From Pseudomonas putida (GTDB lineage: Bacteria > Pseudomonadota > Gammaproteobacteria > Pseudomonadales > Pseudomonadaceae): a stretch of 64,000 nt of DNA. Every line of letters begins with the position of its first letter. Position 1 is the stretch's first letter. The position numbers and the translations under genes are program-made. Under the pieces are notes generated by a model. The model was not told the DNA's origin, ran no database searches, and saw nothing but the letters and a program-made list of their open reading frames with translations. This document shows, one piece after another, positions 44,707 to 54,350 of the stretch. Location: the NCBI RefSeq assembly GCF_022627325.1, contig NZ_JAETZZ010000019.1:1-64000 (forward strand), given 5' to 3'.

Positions 44707-46538
44707 TGCCAACGTACCGCCTGCGCCAACTGGCAGGCAGCCTGCTGCTCGCCTGCCTGAGCCTACCGGCTCTGGCCGCGCCGCAACACGCACTGACCCT
44801 TTATGATGAGGCGCCGAAATACCCGGCCGACTTCAAGCACTTCGACTACGTCAACCCCGACGCGCCCAAGGGCGGCACCTTCCGCCAGTCCAGCTTCGGT
44901 GGTTTCGACAGCCTCAACCCCTTCATCAACAAAGGCGTGGCCGCCGAAAACGTCGGTGCCATCTACGACACTTTGATGCGCCAGAGCCTGGACGAGCCCT
45001 TTACCGAGTACGGCCTGGTTGCCGGCAAGATCGAAAAGGCCCCGGACAACAGCTGGGTACGCTTCTACCTGCGCCCCGAGGCACGCTTCCACGACGGCCA
45101 CCCGATGCGCGCCGAAGACGTGGTATTCACCTTCAACGCCCTGATCAAGGACGGCGCACCGCTGTACCGCCAGTACTATGGCGATGTCGCCCAAGTCGTC
45201 GCCGAAGACCCGCTGCGTGTGCTGTTCAGGTTCAAGCACAAGAACAACCGCGAGTTGCCGCTGATCCTCGGCCAGTTACCGGTACTGCCCAAGCACTGGT
45301 ACGAAGGCCGCGAATTCAACCGCGGCAACCTGGAAATCCCGCTCGGCAGCGGCCCGTACAAGATCACCGAGGTCAAGCCCGGCCGCTCGATCCGCTACGA
45401 GCGGGTCAAGGACTACTGGGCCAAGGACCTGCCGCTCAACCGCGGCCAGTTCAACTTCGACGCCATGACCTTCGACGCCTACCGCGACAACACCGTCGCA
45501 CTGGAAGCACTCAAGGCCGGCCAGTTCGACTATGGCCTGGAAACCAGCGCGAAAAACTGGGCCACCGCCTATAACGTTCCCGCTGTACGCGATGGCCGCC
45601 TGATCAAGGAAGAGCTGCCCAACGGCAACCCCACCGGCATGCAGGGGTTCATTTTCAACCTGCGTAAACCGCTGTTCCAGGACATCCGCGTGCGCCAGGC
45701 GCTGAGCCTGCTGCTGGACTTCGAGTGGACCAACAAGCAGTTGTTCAACGGCGCCTACACCCGCACCGGCAGCTACTTCGAAAACTCCGAAATGGCCGCC
45801 CGAGGCCTGCCCTCGCCTGCCGAGCTGAAGATACTCGAGCCGCTGCGCGGCAAGATTCCCGAACAGGTGTTCAGCGAGGTCTTCCACAACCCGGTCACCG
45901 ACGGCAGCGGCATGATCCGCGAACAGCAACGCCAGGCTTACAAATTGCTGATGGACGCTGGCTGGAAGATCGTCGACGACAAGATGGTCGACAAGAACGG
46001 CAAACCAGTGTCCATCGAGTTCATGCTGGCCCAGACCGAGTTCGAGCGCATCCTGCTGCCGTTCAAACGCAACCTGGCCGACCTTGGCATCGACTTGAAC
46101 ATCCGCCGCGTCGACGTCTCGCAATACATCACCCGCCTGCGCTCACGTGACTTCGACATGATCGTCAGTGGCTTTGCGCAGTCCAACTCCCCAGGCAACG
46201 AGCAGCGCGAGTTCTGGTCCAGTGCGGCGGCTGACAACCCCGGCAGCCGCAACTTCATCGGCCTGCGTGACCCGGCCATCGACCAGCTGGTCGAAGCACT
46301 GATCAACGCCGATTCGCGGCAAAGCCTGATCAACCACTCCCGTGCCCTGGACAGGGTGCTGCTATGGGGCTACTACGTGATCCCCAACTGGCACATCAAG
46401 ACCTGGCGCGTGGCCTACTGGAACCACATCGGCCACCCCGATGTTTCGCCCAAGTACGACATCGGCATCGACACCTGGTGGATCAAGCCTGACGTGACGC
46501 CAGCCGTGTCCGAAACGCCCGCTCAAGAGGCCAACTGA
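44703..46538 (+). CDS. nppA2: Peptide ABC transporter substrate-binding protein 2
   Basis: A 611-residue paralogue of the preceding binding protein. It has its own signal peptide (LAGSLLLACLSLPALAAP) and the same family stretches (HFDYVNPDAPKGGTFRQSS, LGSGPYKITEVKPGRS). Two tandem binding proteins for one permease suggest a widened ligand range. ATGATG at 44703 overlaps the nppA1 stop by four bases; nppB starts one base after its stop. Confidence 0.9.
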   Translation: MMPTYRLRQLAGSLLLACLSLPALAAPQHALTLYDEAPKYPADFKHFDYVNPDAPKGGTFRQSSFGGFDSLNPFINKGVAAENVGAIYDTLMRQSLDEPFTEYGLVAGKIEKAPDNSWVRFYLRPEARFHDGHPMRAEDVVFTFNALIKDGAPLYRQYYGDVAQVVAEDPLRVLFRFKHKNNRELPLILGQLPVLPKHWYEGREFNRGNLEIPLGSGPYKITEVKPGRSIRYERVKDYWAKDLPLNRGQFNFDAMTFDAYRDNTVALEALKAGQFDYGLETSAKNWATAYNVPAVRDGRLIKEELPNGNPTGMQGFIFNLRKPLFQDIRVRQALSLLLDFEWTNKQLFNGAYTRTGSYFENSEMAARGLPSPAELKILEPLRGKIPEQVFSEVFHNPVTDGSGMIREQQRQAYKLLMDAGWKIVDDKMVDKNGKPVSIEFMLAQTEFERILLPFKRNLADLGIDLNIRRVDVSQYITRLRSRDFDMIVSGFAQSNSPGNEQREFWSSAAADNPGSRNFIGLRDPAIDQLVEALINADSRQSLINHSRALDRVLLWGYYVIPNWHIKTWRVAYWNHIGHPDVSPKYDIGIDTWWIKPDVTPAVSETPAQEAN

Positions 46539-46539
46539 C

Positions 46540-47613
46540 ATGCTGGCCTACATCCTGCGTCGTCTGCTGCTGATCATCCCGACCCTGTTCGGCATCCTGG
46601 TCATCAACTTCATCATCGTCCAAGCCGCCCCCGGCGGCCCGGTCGAACAGATGATCGCCAAGCTCGAAGGCTTCGAGGGCGCCACCAGCCGGATCGCCGG
46701 CGGTGGCGCCGAGGTCTCCGTGGCCGGCTCCAACTACCGCGGCGCCCAGGGCCTCGACCCGGCGCTGATCGCGGAAATCGAGCGCATGTACGGCTTCGAC
46801 AAGTCGCCCCCCGAGCGCTTATGGATAATGGTCAAGAACTACGCCCAACTGGACTTCGGCGAGAGCTTCTTTCGTGACGCCAAGGTCATCGACCTGATCG
46901 CCGAGAAGATGCCGGTGTCGATTTCGCTCGGGCTGTGGAGCACCTTGATCATGTACCTGGTGTCGATCCCCCTGGGCATTGCCAAGGCGGTGCGCCACGG
47001 TAGCCACTTCGACGTCTGGACCAGCTCGGCGATCATCGTCGGCTATGCCATCCCGGCGTTCCTGTTCGCCATCCTGCTGATCGTGCTGTTCGCCGGCGGC
47101 AGCTACTTCGACTGGTTCCCGCTGCGCGGCCTGACCTCGAACAACTTCGACGAGCTGTCCACGACCGGCAAGGTGCTCGACTACTTCTGGCACCTGGTGC
47201 TACCGATCACCGCCTTGGTGATCGGCAACTTCGCCACCATGACCCTGCTGACCAAGAACAGCTTCCTCGACGAGATCAACAAGCAGTACGTGGTCACCGC
47301 CAAAGCCAAAGGCCTGAGCCGCTCACGGGTGCTCTACGGCCACGTGTTCCGCAATGCCATGCTGCTGGTGATCGCAGGCTTCCCTTCGGCGTTCATCGGC
47401 ATCTTCTTCACCGGTTCCCTGCTGATCGAGGTGATCTTCTCCCTCGACGGCCTGGGCCTGATGAGTTTCGAGGCGGCCATCAACCGCGACTACCCGGTGG
47501 TGTTCGGCACCCTGTTCATCTTCACCCTGCTCGGGCTGGTGGTGAAACTGATCGGCGACCTCACCTACACCCTGGTCGATCCGCGCATCGACTTCGCCAG
47601 CCGGGAGCACTGA
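46540..47613 (+). CDS. nppB: Peptide ABC transporter permease
   Basis: A 357-residue inner-membrane permease of the DppB/YejB type with about six membrane segments. The long periplasmic loop after the first segment (about residues 35-110) is typical of YejB. The cytoplasmic EAA loop is visible as VVTAKAKGLSRSRVLYGHVFRNA. One base separates it from nppA2 and nppC. Confidence 0.93.
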   Translation: MLAYILRRLLLIIPTLFGILVINFIIVQAAPGGPVEQMIAKLEGFEGATSRIAGGGAEVSVAGSNYRGAQGLDPALIAEIERMYGFDKSPPERLWIMVKNYAQLDFGESFFRDAKVIDLIAEKMPVSISLGLWSTLIMYLVSIPLGIAKAVRHGSHFDVWTSSAIIVGYAIPAFLFAILLIVLFAGGSYFDWFPLRGLTSNNFDELSTTGKVLDYFWHLVLPITALVIGNFATMTLLTKNSFLDEINKQYVVTAKAKGLSRSRVLYGHVFRNAMLLVIAGFPSAFIGIFFTGSLLIEVIFSLDGLGLMSFEAAINRDYPVVFGTLFIFTLLGLVVKLIGDLTYTLVDPRIDFASREH

Positions 47614-47614
47614 C

Positions 47615-48634
47615 ATGGCCTTGTCCCCTCTCAACCGTCGGCGCTTCGAGCGCTTCAAGGCCAACCGACGCGGCTGGTGGTCGCTGTGGCTGTTCCTCAT
47701 CCTGTTCGGCCTGAGCCTGGGTGCCGAACTGATCGCCAACGACAAACCGATTGCCGTGCGCTACGACGGCGAGTGGTTTTTCCCGGCCTTCAAACGCTAC
47801 CCGGAAACCACCTTCGGCGGCGAGTTCCCCCTGGAGGCCAACTACAAGAGCCCGTATATCCGGGAGCTACTGGCCAAGAAAGACAGCTTCGTGCTGTGGG
47901 CCCCGATCCCCTACAGCTACCAGAGCATCAATTACGACCTGCGCGTACCCGCCCCTGCGCCGCCCTCGGCGGACAACTGGCTGGGCACCGACGATCAGGG
48001 CCGCGATGTGCTGGCGCGGGTGATCTACGGCTTCCGCATTTCGGTACTGTTCGCCCTCACCCTGACCATCCTCAGCTCCATCATCGGCGTCATCGCCGGT
48101 GCCCTGCAGGGTTTCTACGGTGGCTGGGTAGACCTTGCCGGCCAGCGCTTTCTGGAGATCTGGTCCGGCTTGCCGGTGCTGTACCTGCTGATCATCCTTG
48201 CCAGCTTCGTACAGCCCAACTTCTGGTGGTTGCTGGGCATCATGTTGCTGTTCTCATGGATGAGCCTGGTTGACGTGGTGCGCGCCGAGTTCCTGCGCGG
48301 GCGCAATCTCGAGTACGTGCGTGCCGCCCGTGCCCTGGGTATGCGCAATGGCGCGATCATGTATCGGCACATCCTGCCCAACGCCATGATCTCGACCATG
48401 ACGTTCATGCCCTTCATCCTCACCGGTGCCATCGGCACCCTCACCGCCCTGGACTTCCTCGGTTTCGGCCTGCCACCGGGCGCGCCGTCGCTGGGCGAAC
48501 TGGTAGCCCAAGGCAAGTCCAACCTGCAGGCGCCATGGCTGGGCATCAGCGCCTTTGCCGTACTGGCGATCATGCTGAGCCTGCTGGTATTCATCGGCGA
48601 ATCCGCCCGCGATGCCTTCGACCCGAGGAAGTGA
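47615..48634 (+). CDS. nppC: Peptide ABC transporter permease
   Basis: A 339-residue permease of the YejE type with an extended N-terminus before the transport domain, as in that family. The EAA loop is YVRAARALGMRNGAIMYRHI. It starts one base after the nppB stop and is followed by nppD one base after its own stop. Confidence 0.93.
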   Translation: MALSPLNRRRFERFKANRRGWWSLWLFLILFGLSLGAELIANDKPIAVRYDGEWFFPAFKRYPETTFGGEFPLEANYKSPYIRELLAKKDSFVLWAPIPYSYQSINYDLRVPAPAPPSADNWLGTDDQGRDVLARVIYGFRISVLFALTLTILSSIIGVIAGALQGFYGGWVDLAGQRFLEIWSGLPVLYLLIILASFVQPNFWWLLGIMLLFSWMSLVDVVRAEFLRGRNLEYVRAARALGMRNGAIMYRHILPNAMISTMTFMPFILTGAIGTLTALDFLGFGLPPGAPSLGELVAQGKSNLQAPWLGISAFAVLAIMLSLLVFIGESARDAFDPRK

Positions 48635-48635
48635 G

Positions 48636-50240
48636 ATGAGTGAACAGAACCTGATCGAAGTGCGCGACCTGGCGGTAGAGTTCGTTACCGGCGAACAGGT
48701 CAACCGTGTGGTCGATGGCATCAGCTTCGACATCCGCAAGGGCGAGACCCTGGCGCTGGTCGGCGAGAGCGGTTCGGGCAAGTCCGTTACCGCCCACTCG
48801 ATTCTGCGCCTGCTGCCCTACCCGCTGGCACGCCACCCCAGTGGCAGCATTGGCTACAAAGGCAAGGACCTGCTGCAGCAAGGTGAGAAGGCCATGCAGA
48901 AGATTCGCGGCAACCGCATCGCGATGATCTTCCAGGAGCCGATGACCTCGCTGAACCCGCTGCACTGCATCGAGAAGCAGATCAACGAAATCCTGCTGCT
49001 GCACAAGGGCCTCACCGGCAAGCAAGCCACTGCGCGCACGCTGGAGCTGCTTGAACTGGTGGGCATTCCCGAGCCACGCAAACGCCTGAAGGCCCTGCCC
49101 CACGAGCTGTCCGGTGGCCAGCGGCAGCGGGTGATGATTGCCATGGCCCTGGCCAATGAGCCGGAGCTGCTGATTGCCGATGAACCCACCACCGCACTCG
49201 ACGTGACCGTGCAGTTGAAGATTCTGGAACTGCTCAAGGAACTACAGGCGCGGTTGGGCATGGCATTGCTGTTGATCAGCCATGACCTGAACCTGGTCAG
49301 GCGCATTGCCCACCGTGTTTGCGTGATGCAGCGCGGACAGATTGTCGAGCAGGCCGATTGCGCAACGCTGTTCAGCGCGCCGCAGCACCACTACACGCAG
49401 ATGCTGATCAATGCAGAACCCAGCGGGTTGCCGGCGCAAACCGCAGTGGGTACGCCACTGCTGGAAGTGAACGACCTGAGGGTATGGTTCCCGATCAAGA
49501 AAGGCTTGCTGCGCAAGACGGTCGACCACGTGAAGGCCGTGGACGGGATCAACTTCAGCCTGCCCCAGGGGCAGACCCTGGGGATCGTGGGTGAGTCCGG
49601 ATCGGGCAAGTCGACGCTTGGGCTGGCGATCTTGCGCTTGATTTCCAGCCAAGGGGGCATCCGCTTCCACGGCCAGGCACTGGAAGGCTTGAACCAGCAG
49701 CAGGTGCGGCCACTGCGACGCGAGATGCAAGTGGTGTTTCAGGACCCCTTTGGTAGCCTGAGCCCACGTATGTGTGTGGCGGACATCGTCGGCGAGGGGC
49801 TGCGGATTCACAAGATTGGTACAGCCGCGGAACAGGAAGCGGCGATTATCGCGGTGCTGGAAGAAGTCGGCCTGGACCCTCGCACCCGCCATCGCTACCC
49901 GCATGAGTTTTCGGGCGGGCAACGTCAACGTATCGCCATCGCCCGGGCGCTGGTGCTCAAGCCGGCGTTGATTCTGCTGGACGAACCGACCTCTGCGCTG
50001 GACCGTACGGTGCAGCGGCAGGTGGTGGAACTGCTGCGCAACCTGCAGCAGAAGTACAACCTCACCTACCTGTTCATCAGCCATGACCTTGCCGTGGTCA
50101 AAGCGTTGAGCCACCAACTGATGGTGATCAAGCATGGCCATGTTGTGGAACAGGGCGAGGCCCGGCAGATCTTCCATTCACCCCAGCACGCTTATACGCA
50201 GCAACTGTTGGAGGCAGCGTTTTTGCGCCATGACAGCTGA
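48636..50240 (+). CDS. nppD: Peptide ABC transporter ATPase with two nucleotide-binding domains
   Basis: A 534-residue YejF-type ATPase, a fusion of two ABC domains. Each has a Walker A (GESGSGKS), a signature (LSGGQRQR and FSGGQRQR), a Walker B (LLIADEPTTALD and LILLDEPTSALD) and an H-loop (LISHDLNLV and FISHDLAVV). It energises the Npp importer. ATG 48636 is chosen because it directly follows the nppC stop; the frame upstream overlaps nppC. Confidence 0.94.
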   Translation: MSEQNLIEVRDLAVEFVTGEQVNRVVDGISFDIRKGETLALVGESGSGKSVTAHSILRLLPYPLARHPSGSIGYKGKDLLQQGEKAMQKIRGNRIAMIFQEPMTSLNPLHCIEKQINEILLLHKGLTGKQATARTLELLELVGIPEPRKRLKALPHELSGGQRQRVMIAMALANEPELLIADEPTTALDVTVQLKILELLKELQARLGMALLLISHDLNLVRRIAHRVCVMQRGQIVEQADCATLFSAPQHHYTQMLINAEPSGLPAQTAVGTPLLEVNDLRVWFPIKKGLLRKTVDHVKAVDGINFSLPQGQTLGIVGESGSGKSTLGLAILRLISSQGGIRFHGQALEGLNQQQVRPLRREMQVVFQDPFGSLSPRMCVADIVGEGLRIHKIGTAAEQEAAIIAVLEEVGLDPRTRHRYPHEFSGGQRQRIAIARALVLKPALILLDEPTSALDRTVQRQVVELLRNLQQKYNLTYLFISHDLAVVKALSHQLMVIKHGHVVEQGEARQIFHSPQHAYTQQLLEAAFLRHDS

Positions 50241-50284
50241 GGGTGACTGCCTTCAAGCGCCAGCGCGTGCGTCGCGACGCGTGC

Positions 50285-50326
50285 GGCGCTGTCAGCACTG
50301 CCCTGGTTGCAGATGCTGACAGCGCC
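50285..50326. repeat. Perfect 13-bp inverted repeat after the npp operon
   Basis: GGCGCTGTCAGCA (50285-50297) and TGCTGACAGCGCC (50314-50326) are exact complements around a 16-base loop. A second, weaker pair lies at 50404-50434 (CTCCAGC/GCTGGAG). Both sit between convergent nppD and the TonB receptor gene and have no T-run. They may act in termination or mRNA 3' end protection. Confidence 0.5.
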
Positions 50327-50469
50327 ACGCAGGGTGCACCGGGCCTGAAGTGTTGGCCTGAGAAGGCCCAGCGCCAACGAACCCCTCATCGCGAGACGAG
50401 CCCCTCCAGCAGCTACGCAAGCGCAGCGCTGGAGCTAGGCAGCCCGTACAGTGGTGCAAGCGCTCCGGA

Positions 50470-52662
50470 TCAGAAATCAATCGTGCCCGAGAACTTCACC
50501 AACCGCGGATCGCCCTGGGTCATGTAGCCACCATTGGCTGAAGCCCAGTAGTTCTTGTCGGTGAGGTTTTCCACGTTCACCCGCAGGGTCAGGTCCTTCT
50601 CGGCGACTTTCAGCTTGTAGCGTGCACCGGCATCGAAACGATTCCAGGTCGGCAGGCTGAGGTCGTTGGCGGCATCGACGTATTGGCCGCCGGTGCGCAG
50701 CATCCGGGCATTGAGTGCCAACCCTGGCACCCCCGGCACATCCCAGTCGACACTGGCGTTCAGCTGGAAAGTCGGCACGCCGATGGCGTGGTTGCCGTCG
50801 TTGGTACCATTGGCAGTCTTTTTCTGCTCCGACGCCATGCGGGTACCGCCGGCCATCAGGCGCAAACCTTCGATCGGTTCGCCGTAGACACTCAGCTCCA
50901 GGCCTTTGTTGACCTGCTCGCCATCGCGAATGTAGGTAGTGCCCTCGGTATAGCCATCGGACGGTTTTTCAATGCGGAACACAGCCAGGTTCGCGCCGTA
51001 GGTCTGCTTATCGAGCTTGATACCTGCCTCAAGCTGTTTGGTTCGGCCAGGCGGGAACATCTGCCCGGCATTGACAGTGTTCGCCGGGGCCGTCGGGCCC
51101 TGGGCCAAGCCTTCGATGCGGTTGGCGTAAACCGAGATACTGTCGGTGGCCTTGTACACGATCCCATAGACAGGCGTAGTCACGCCCTTTTCATAAGCAG
51201 GACCGTTACGGCTTCCGTCATTGGCCGGGTTGGCGACGCCATTGAAAGTGGTACCGTCATAGAAATAGTTTTCGATGCGCAGTTGCTGACGACGCACCCC
51301 GTAAGTGAGCAACAGACGGTCATCGAACATGCCCACCGTGTCGGAAATAGCGATGCTGCGGTTACGGGTCTTGCCGGTCACACCGGGGTCACCCATCTCA
51401 CCACCGGTGAGGTAGCCGTCGGTTGGCTTGGGCAGCGTGACCTTGTCGTAGATATTGGTGTTGCCAGGGACTGGGCGATAAAAGGTGTAGGCGTTTTCCG
51501 CCTGCGTCCACAGGGTATTGGCGCCCACGGCAATCTGGTGGCTGAACGGCCCGGTCTGCAGGCGGCCATTGAGGCCGGCGCTGAAGCTGGTGTTGTCTTC
51601 GCCGTGGACGATATCCGAACCGGAGAGCGTAGCCGTGCCGCTATTGCCCACCAGCACCGGCGTGCCATAGGTGCCATGCTCGCGGGTATGGCGCGCACCA
51701 CCCGCCAGATAGGCGGCCCAGCTCTCGTTCAGGTCCCATTCGCCACGAATCATGCCGAAGGTATCTTCCGACTCGCTGTAGCTCCACGCCTGGCCGTAGT
51801 TGTGGCTGGCATCCGGTGCGGTTGGCACCTGGGTGGCGGTGCCTGGGCGCACTGAGTTGCGCAGGTGGTTGATACGCTGCTTCTGGTAACCGAAGTCGGT
51901 GGAGATGCGCACCGTGTCGCCGCGGTAGTCCAGGCCGGCAACGAATAGCTTGGTCCGCTGGTCCTGATCGTCAACAGCGGTTTCACCTTCACGCTGGCTG
52001 AGGTTCAGCCGCGCGCCAAAACGGTTGTCTTCGCCGAAGCGCTGGCCGATGTCCAGATGCTCGCCGATGCGCCCATCGGCACTGATGTCCTGGGTGTAAC
52101 GGCGGGTAGGAACATCGCCAGCACGCTTGGGTTGCAAGTTGACGTTACCACCAAGGCCAGTGCCGGTCGGGCTCACACCATTGAGAAACGCATTGGGCCC
52201 TTTGAATACCTCAACACGCTCCACACCGTCGGTGGACATGATCTGGCGCGGCAGAATGCCGTAGAGGCCGTTGAAAGAGATGTCATCCCCTGCCAGCGGC
52301 AGCCCGCGTATCACGAAGACCTTCGACTGGTTGCCGAAGCCGAACGACTCGCGCACGGACGGGTCGTTGGCCAGCACGTCACCGATGTCCTCCGCCTGCT
52401 GGTCTTCGATCAGCTTGGAGGTGTAGCTGGTCAGGGTGAACGGGACGTCCATGTTGTCCTGATTGCCCAGCACGCCCATGCTGCCGCCGCGGGCGACCTG
52501 GCCACCGGCGAACGCCTCGGGCAGCGCGCCGGGTGTGGGCTTGACGGCGTCGGCGTTGACGTCAGTGGCGTCGAGCTGAATAGGCTCGGCCGCTTGCGCC
52601 ATCAGCGTTACGGAACAGCAGAGCGCCAGCATGGCTGGGCGCGATGGGAAGCGAGACGCCAT
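50470..52662 (-). CDS. TonB-dependent siderophore receptor
   Basis: A 730-residue outer-membrane receptor. The signal peptide ends near AAE (LALCCSVTLMAQAAE). The plug domain (about 60-200) includes VFVIRGLPLAGDD and VERVEVFKGPNAFL; the rest is a 22-stranded barrel ending in the typical terminal Phe (KFSGTIDF). There is no N-terminal signalling extension as in FecA/FpvA types, so it is unlikely to be coupled to its own anti-sigma factor. ATG 52662 is chosen for the signal peptide. A Fur-box-like sequence lies upstream. Ligand unknown. Confidence 0.9.
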   Translation of the reverse strand: MASRFPSRPAMLALCCSVTLMAQAAEPIQLDATDVNADAVKPTPGALPEAFAGGQVARGGSMGVLGNQDNMDVPFTLTSYTSKLIEDQQAEDIGDVLANDPSVRESFGFGNQSKVFVIRGLPLAGDDISFNGLYGILPRQIMSTDGVERVEVFKGPNAFLNGVSPTGTGLGGNVNLQPKRAGDVPTRRYTQDISADGRIGEHLDIGQRFGEDNRFGARLNLSQREGETAVDDQDQRTKLFVAGLDYRGDTVRISTDFGYQKQRINHLRNSVRPGTATQVPTAPDASHNYGQAWSYSESEDTFGMIRGEWDLNESWAAYLAGGARHTREHGTYGTPVLVGNSGTATLSGSDIVHGEDNTSFSAGLNGRLQTGPFSHQIAVGANTLWTQAENAYTFYRPVPGNTNIYDKVTLPKPTDGYLTGGEMGDPGVTGKTRNRSIAISDTVGMFDDRLLLTYGVRRQQLRIENYFYDGTTFNGVANPANDGSRNGPAYEKGVTTPVYGIVYKATDSISVYANRIEGLAQGPTAPANTVNAGQMFPPGRTKQLEAGIKLDKQTYGANLAVFRIEKPSDGYTEGTTYIRDGEQVNKGLELSVYGEPIEGLRLMAGGTRMASEQKKTANGTNDGNHAIGVPTFQLNASVDWDVPGVPGLALNARMLRTGGQYVDAANDLSLPTWNRFDAGARYKLKVAEKDLTLRVNVENLTDKNYWASANGGYMTQGDPRLVKFSGTIDF

Positions 52663-52705
52663 CGAACAAATCCTGACAAAGAATTGTGAGTTAGAGTGAT
52701 GGCGT

Positions 52706-52719
52706 AAATGATAATGCTT
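52706..52719 (-). promoter_or_regulatory. Possible Fur box
   Basis: AAATGATAATGCTT holds the Fur hexamer-like pieces ATGATAATG. It lies about 45 bases upstream of the receptor start, which fits iron-repressed expression. The match is partial. Confidence 0.4.
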
Positions 52720-52863
52720 CCTATGTATGAACATCAACCTGAAACAAGGCCAAATGCCATCCGTAGGACCAGTGGCATTTCGAGCCGTCACAGGGCGAGC
52801 AAGCCACCGATGCCTAGGGTTGGATTGCAGCGCCCGCGCAGACCGCTTTTCAGCTAAAAATAC

Positions 52864-54216
52864 TCAGGCCTGAACAGCCCGGCCCACCGCGGCTTCGCTG
52901 TCAGCCACCATCCCCTCCCGCATCCGCTGCGCATCGCGACTGAAACACCGCGACGCGGCCAGCAGAAACACCATGGTCAACATCAGCGCCACCGGTATCA
53001 GGTACATCGCGTCGTGCAACCCCTGGGCCTTGAACGCCTCGCTCATCGTTACCTCACCCGCTGCGTCCATGGCGGCGACGGCGAAATGGTCCGACAGCCC
53101 ACCGACCACCACCGGCCCCAGGCCACCGCCCAGCAGATAGAGGCCGGCGAAATACAGCGCCATGGCCGTGGCGCGCAAGCGGGGCTGCACCACGTCCTGG
53201 ATGGCCGTGTACACGCAGGTGTAGAAGTTGTACGAAAACAGCCAGCCCACGCCGAACAGCGCCACGAATAGGCCCAGCTCGATCCGCCCGGCATGCAGCG
53301 CCCAGGCGGTGGCCAGCGTGGCGACCAGCATGCTCGACACAGCGAACATCAGCCGGCCGTTGGCAAAGCGCTGATGCACCTTGTCGGCCACCCAGCCACC
53401 CAGGGTGAGGCCTAACAGACCGGTCACACCGACGATGACCCCGGTGGCCACTGCGGCTTGTTGCAGTTGCAGCTCGAAGTACCGCTGCAGCATGGGCACC
53501 ATGAACGAGTTGCAGGCGTACGACGCAAAATTGAACGTAAGGCCCGCGAGCACCAGCCAGGCGAAGGTGGGCACGCTGAGTACGCGGCGCAGGGGCCGGT
53601 CCAGCGGCGCCTGGGAGACGGCTACGGTTTCGGCCGCACCGCGTGCGGGTTCGCGGATCAGGAACAGGAACAACGCCAGCACCACACCCGGCACAGCGGC
53701 GATGAAGAACGGTGCGCGCCAGCTGCCGAAGGCCTGCACCATGGCGCCAATGGTGAAGAAGGCCAGCAACAGGCCCAGCGGCAGGCCGAGCATGAAGATA
53801 CCCATCACCCGTGCCCGCCGCTCGGCAGGGAACAGGTCGCCGATCAGCGAATTGGCGGCAGGCCCATAGCTGGCTTCGCCGATGCCCACCCCCATGCGCA
53901 CCAGCAGGAAGCTCCAGAAGCTGCCGACCATGCCGTTGACTGCCGTCAGCCCGCTCCACGCCATCAGGCCCCAGCCCATCAGCCGGCTGCGCGAGCCGGT
54001 GTCGGCCAGCCGTGCCAGTGGCAGGCCGGCGATGGCATAGACCAGGGTAAAGGCGGTGCCGATCAGGCCGATCTGGAAGTCGCTAAGGTGCCACTCCAGG
54101 CGAATCGGTTCGATGATGATGGCGGGTATGGTGCGATCGAAGAAATTGAACAGGTTGGCCAGAAACAGCAGCAACAGGATGCGCCAGGCGTTGTTCGCTT
54201 GGATGGCGGTCGGCAT
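52864..54216 (-). CDS. MFS transporter (spinster-like)
   Basis: A 450-residue major facilitator with about twelve membrane segments. Family pieces: LFNFFDRTIPAIIIEPI at the start, loop 2-3 LARLADTGSRSRLMGWG and GEASYGPAANSLIGDLFP, which resemble Spns/sugar-acid type carriers. ATG 54216 follows AGAGGGA and directly precedes the first segment; an upstream ATG adds 15 residues without support. It stands alone upstream of the siderophore receptor. Substrate unknown. Confidence 0.85.
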   Translation of the reverse strand: MPTAIQANNAWRILLLLFLANLFNFFDRTIPAIIIEPIRLEWHLSDFQIGLIGTAFTLVYAIAGLPLARLADTGSRSRLMGWGLMAWSGLTAVNGMVGSFWSFLLVRMGVGIGEASYGPAANSLIGDLFPAERRARVMGIFMLGLPLGLLLAFFTIGAMVQAFGSWRAPFFIAAVPGVVLALFLFLIREPARGAAETVAVSQAPLDRPLRRVLSVPTFAWLVLAGLTFNFASYACNSFMVPMLQRYFELQLQQAAVATGVIVGVTGLLGLTLGGWVADKVHQRFANGRLMFAVSSMLVATLATAWALHAGRIELGLFVALFGVGWLFSYNFYTCVYTAIQDVVQPRLRATAMALYFAGLYLLGGGLGPVVVGGLSDHFAVAAMDAAGEVTMSEAFKAQGLHDAMYLIPVALMLTMVFLLAASRCFSRDAQRMREGMVADSEAAVGRAVQA

Positions 54217-54350
54217 TGTCAGGTCCCTCTTTATTGTTGTTCGGGGCTTCCAGCACGCCACACGAATCTAGAGGGCCAACAGGTGTGCGTCTGCCACCAT
54301 TGACCGCGCTGATACCGAGCGATGCCCGCTGAACGGTACGCCGGCCCGGC

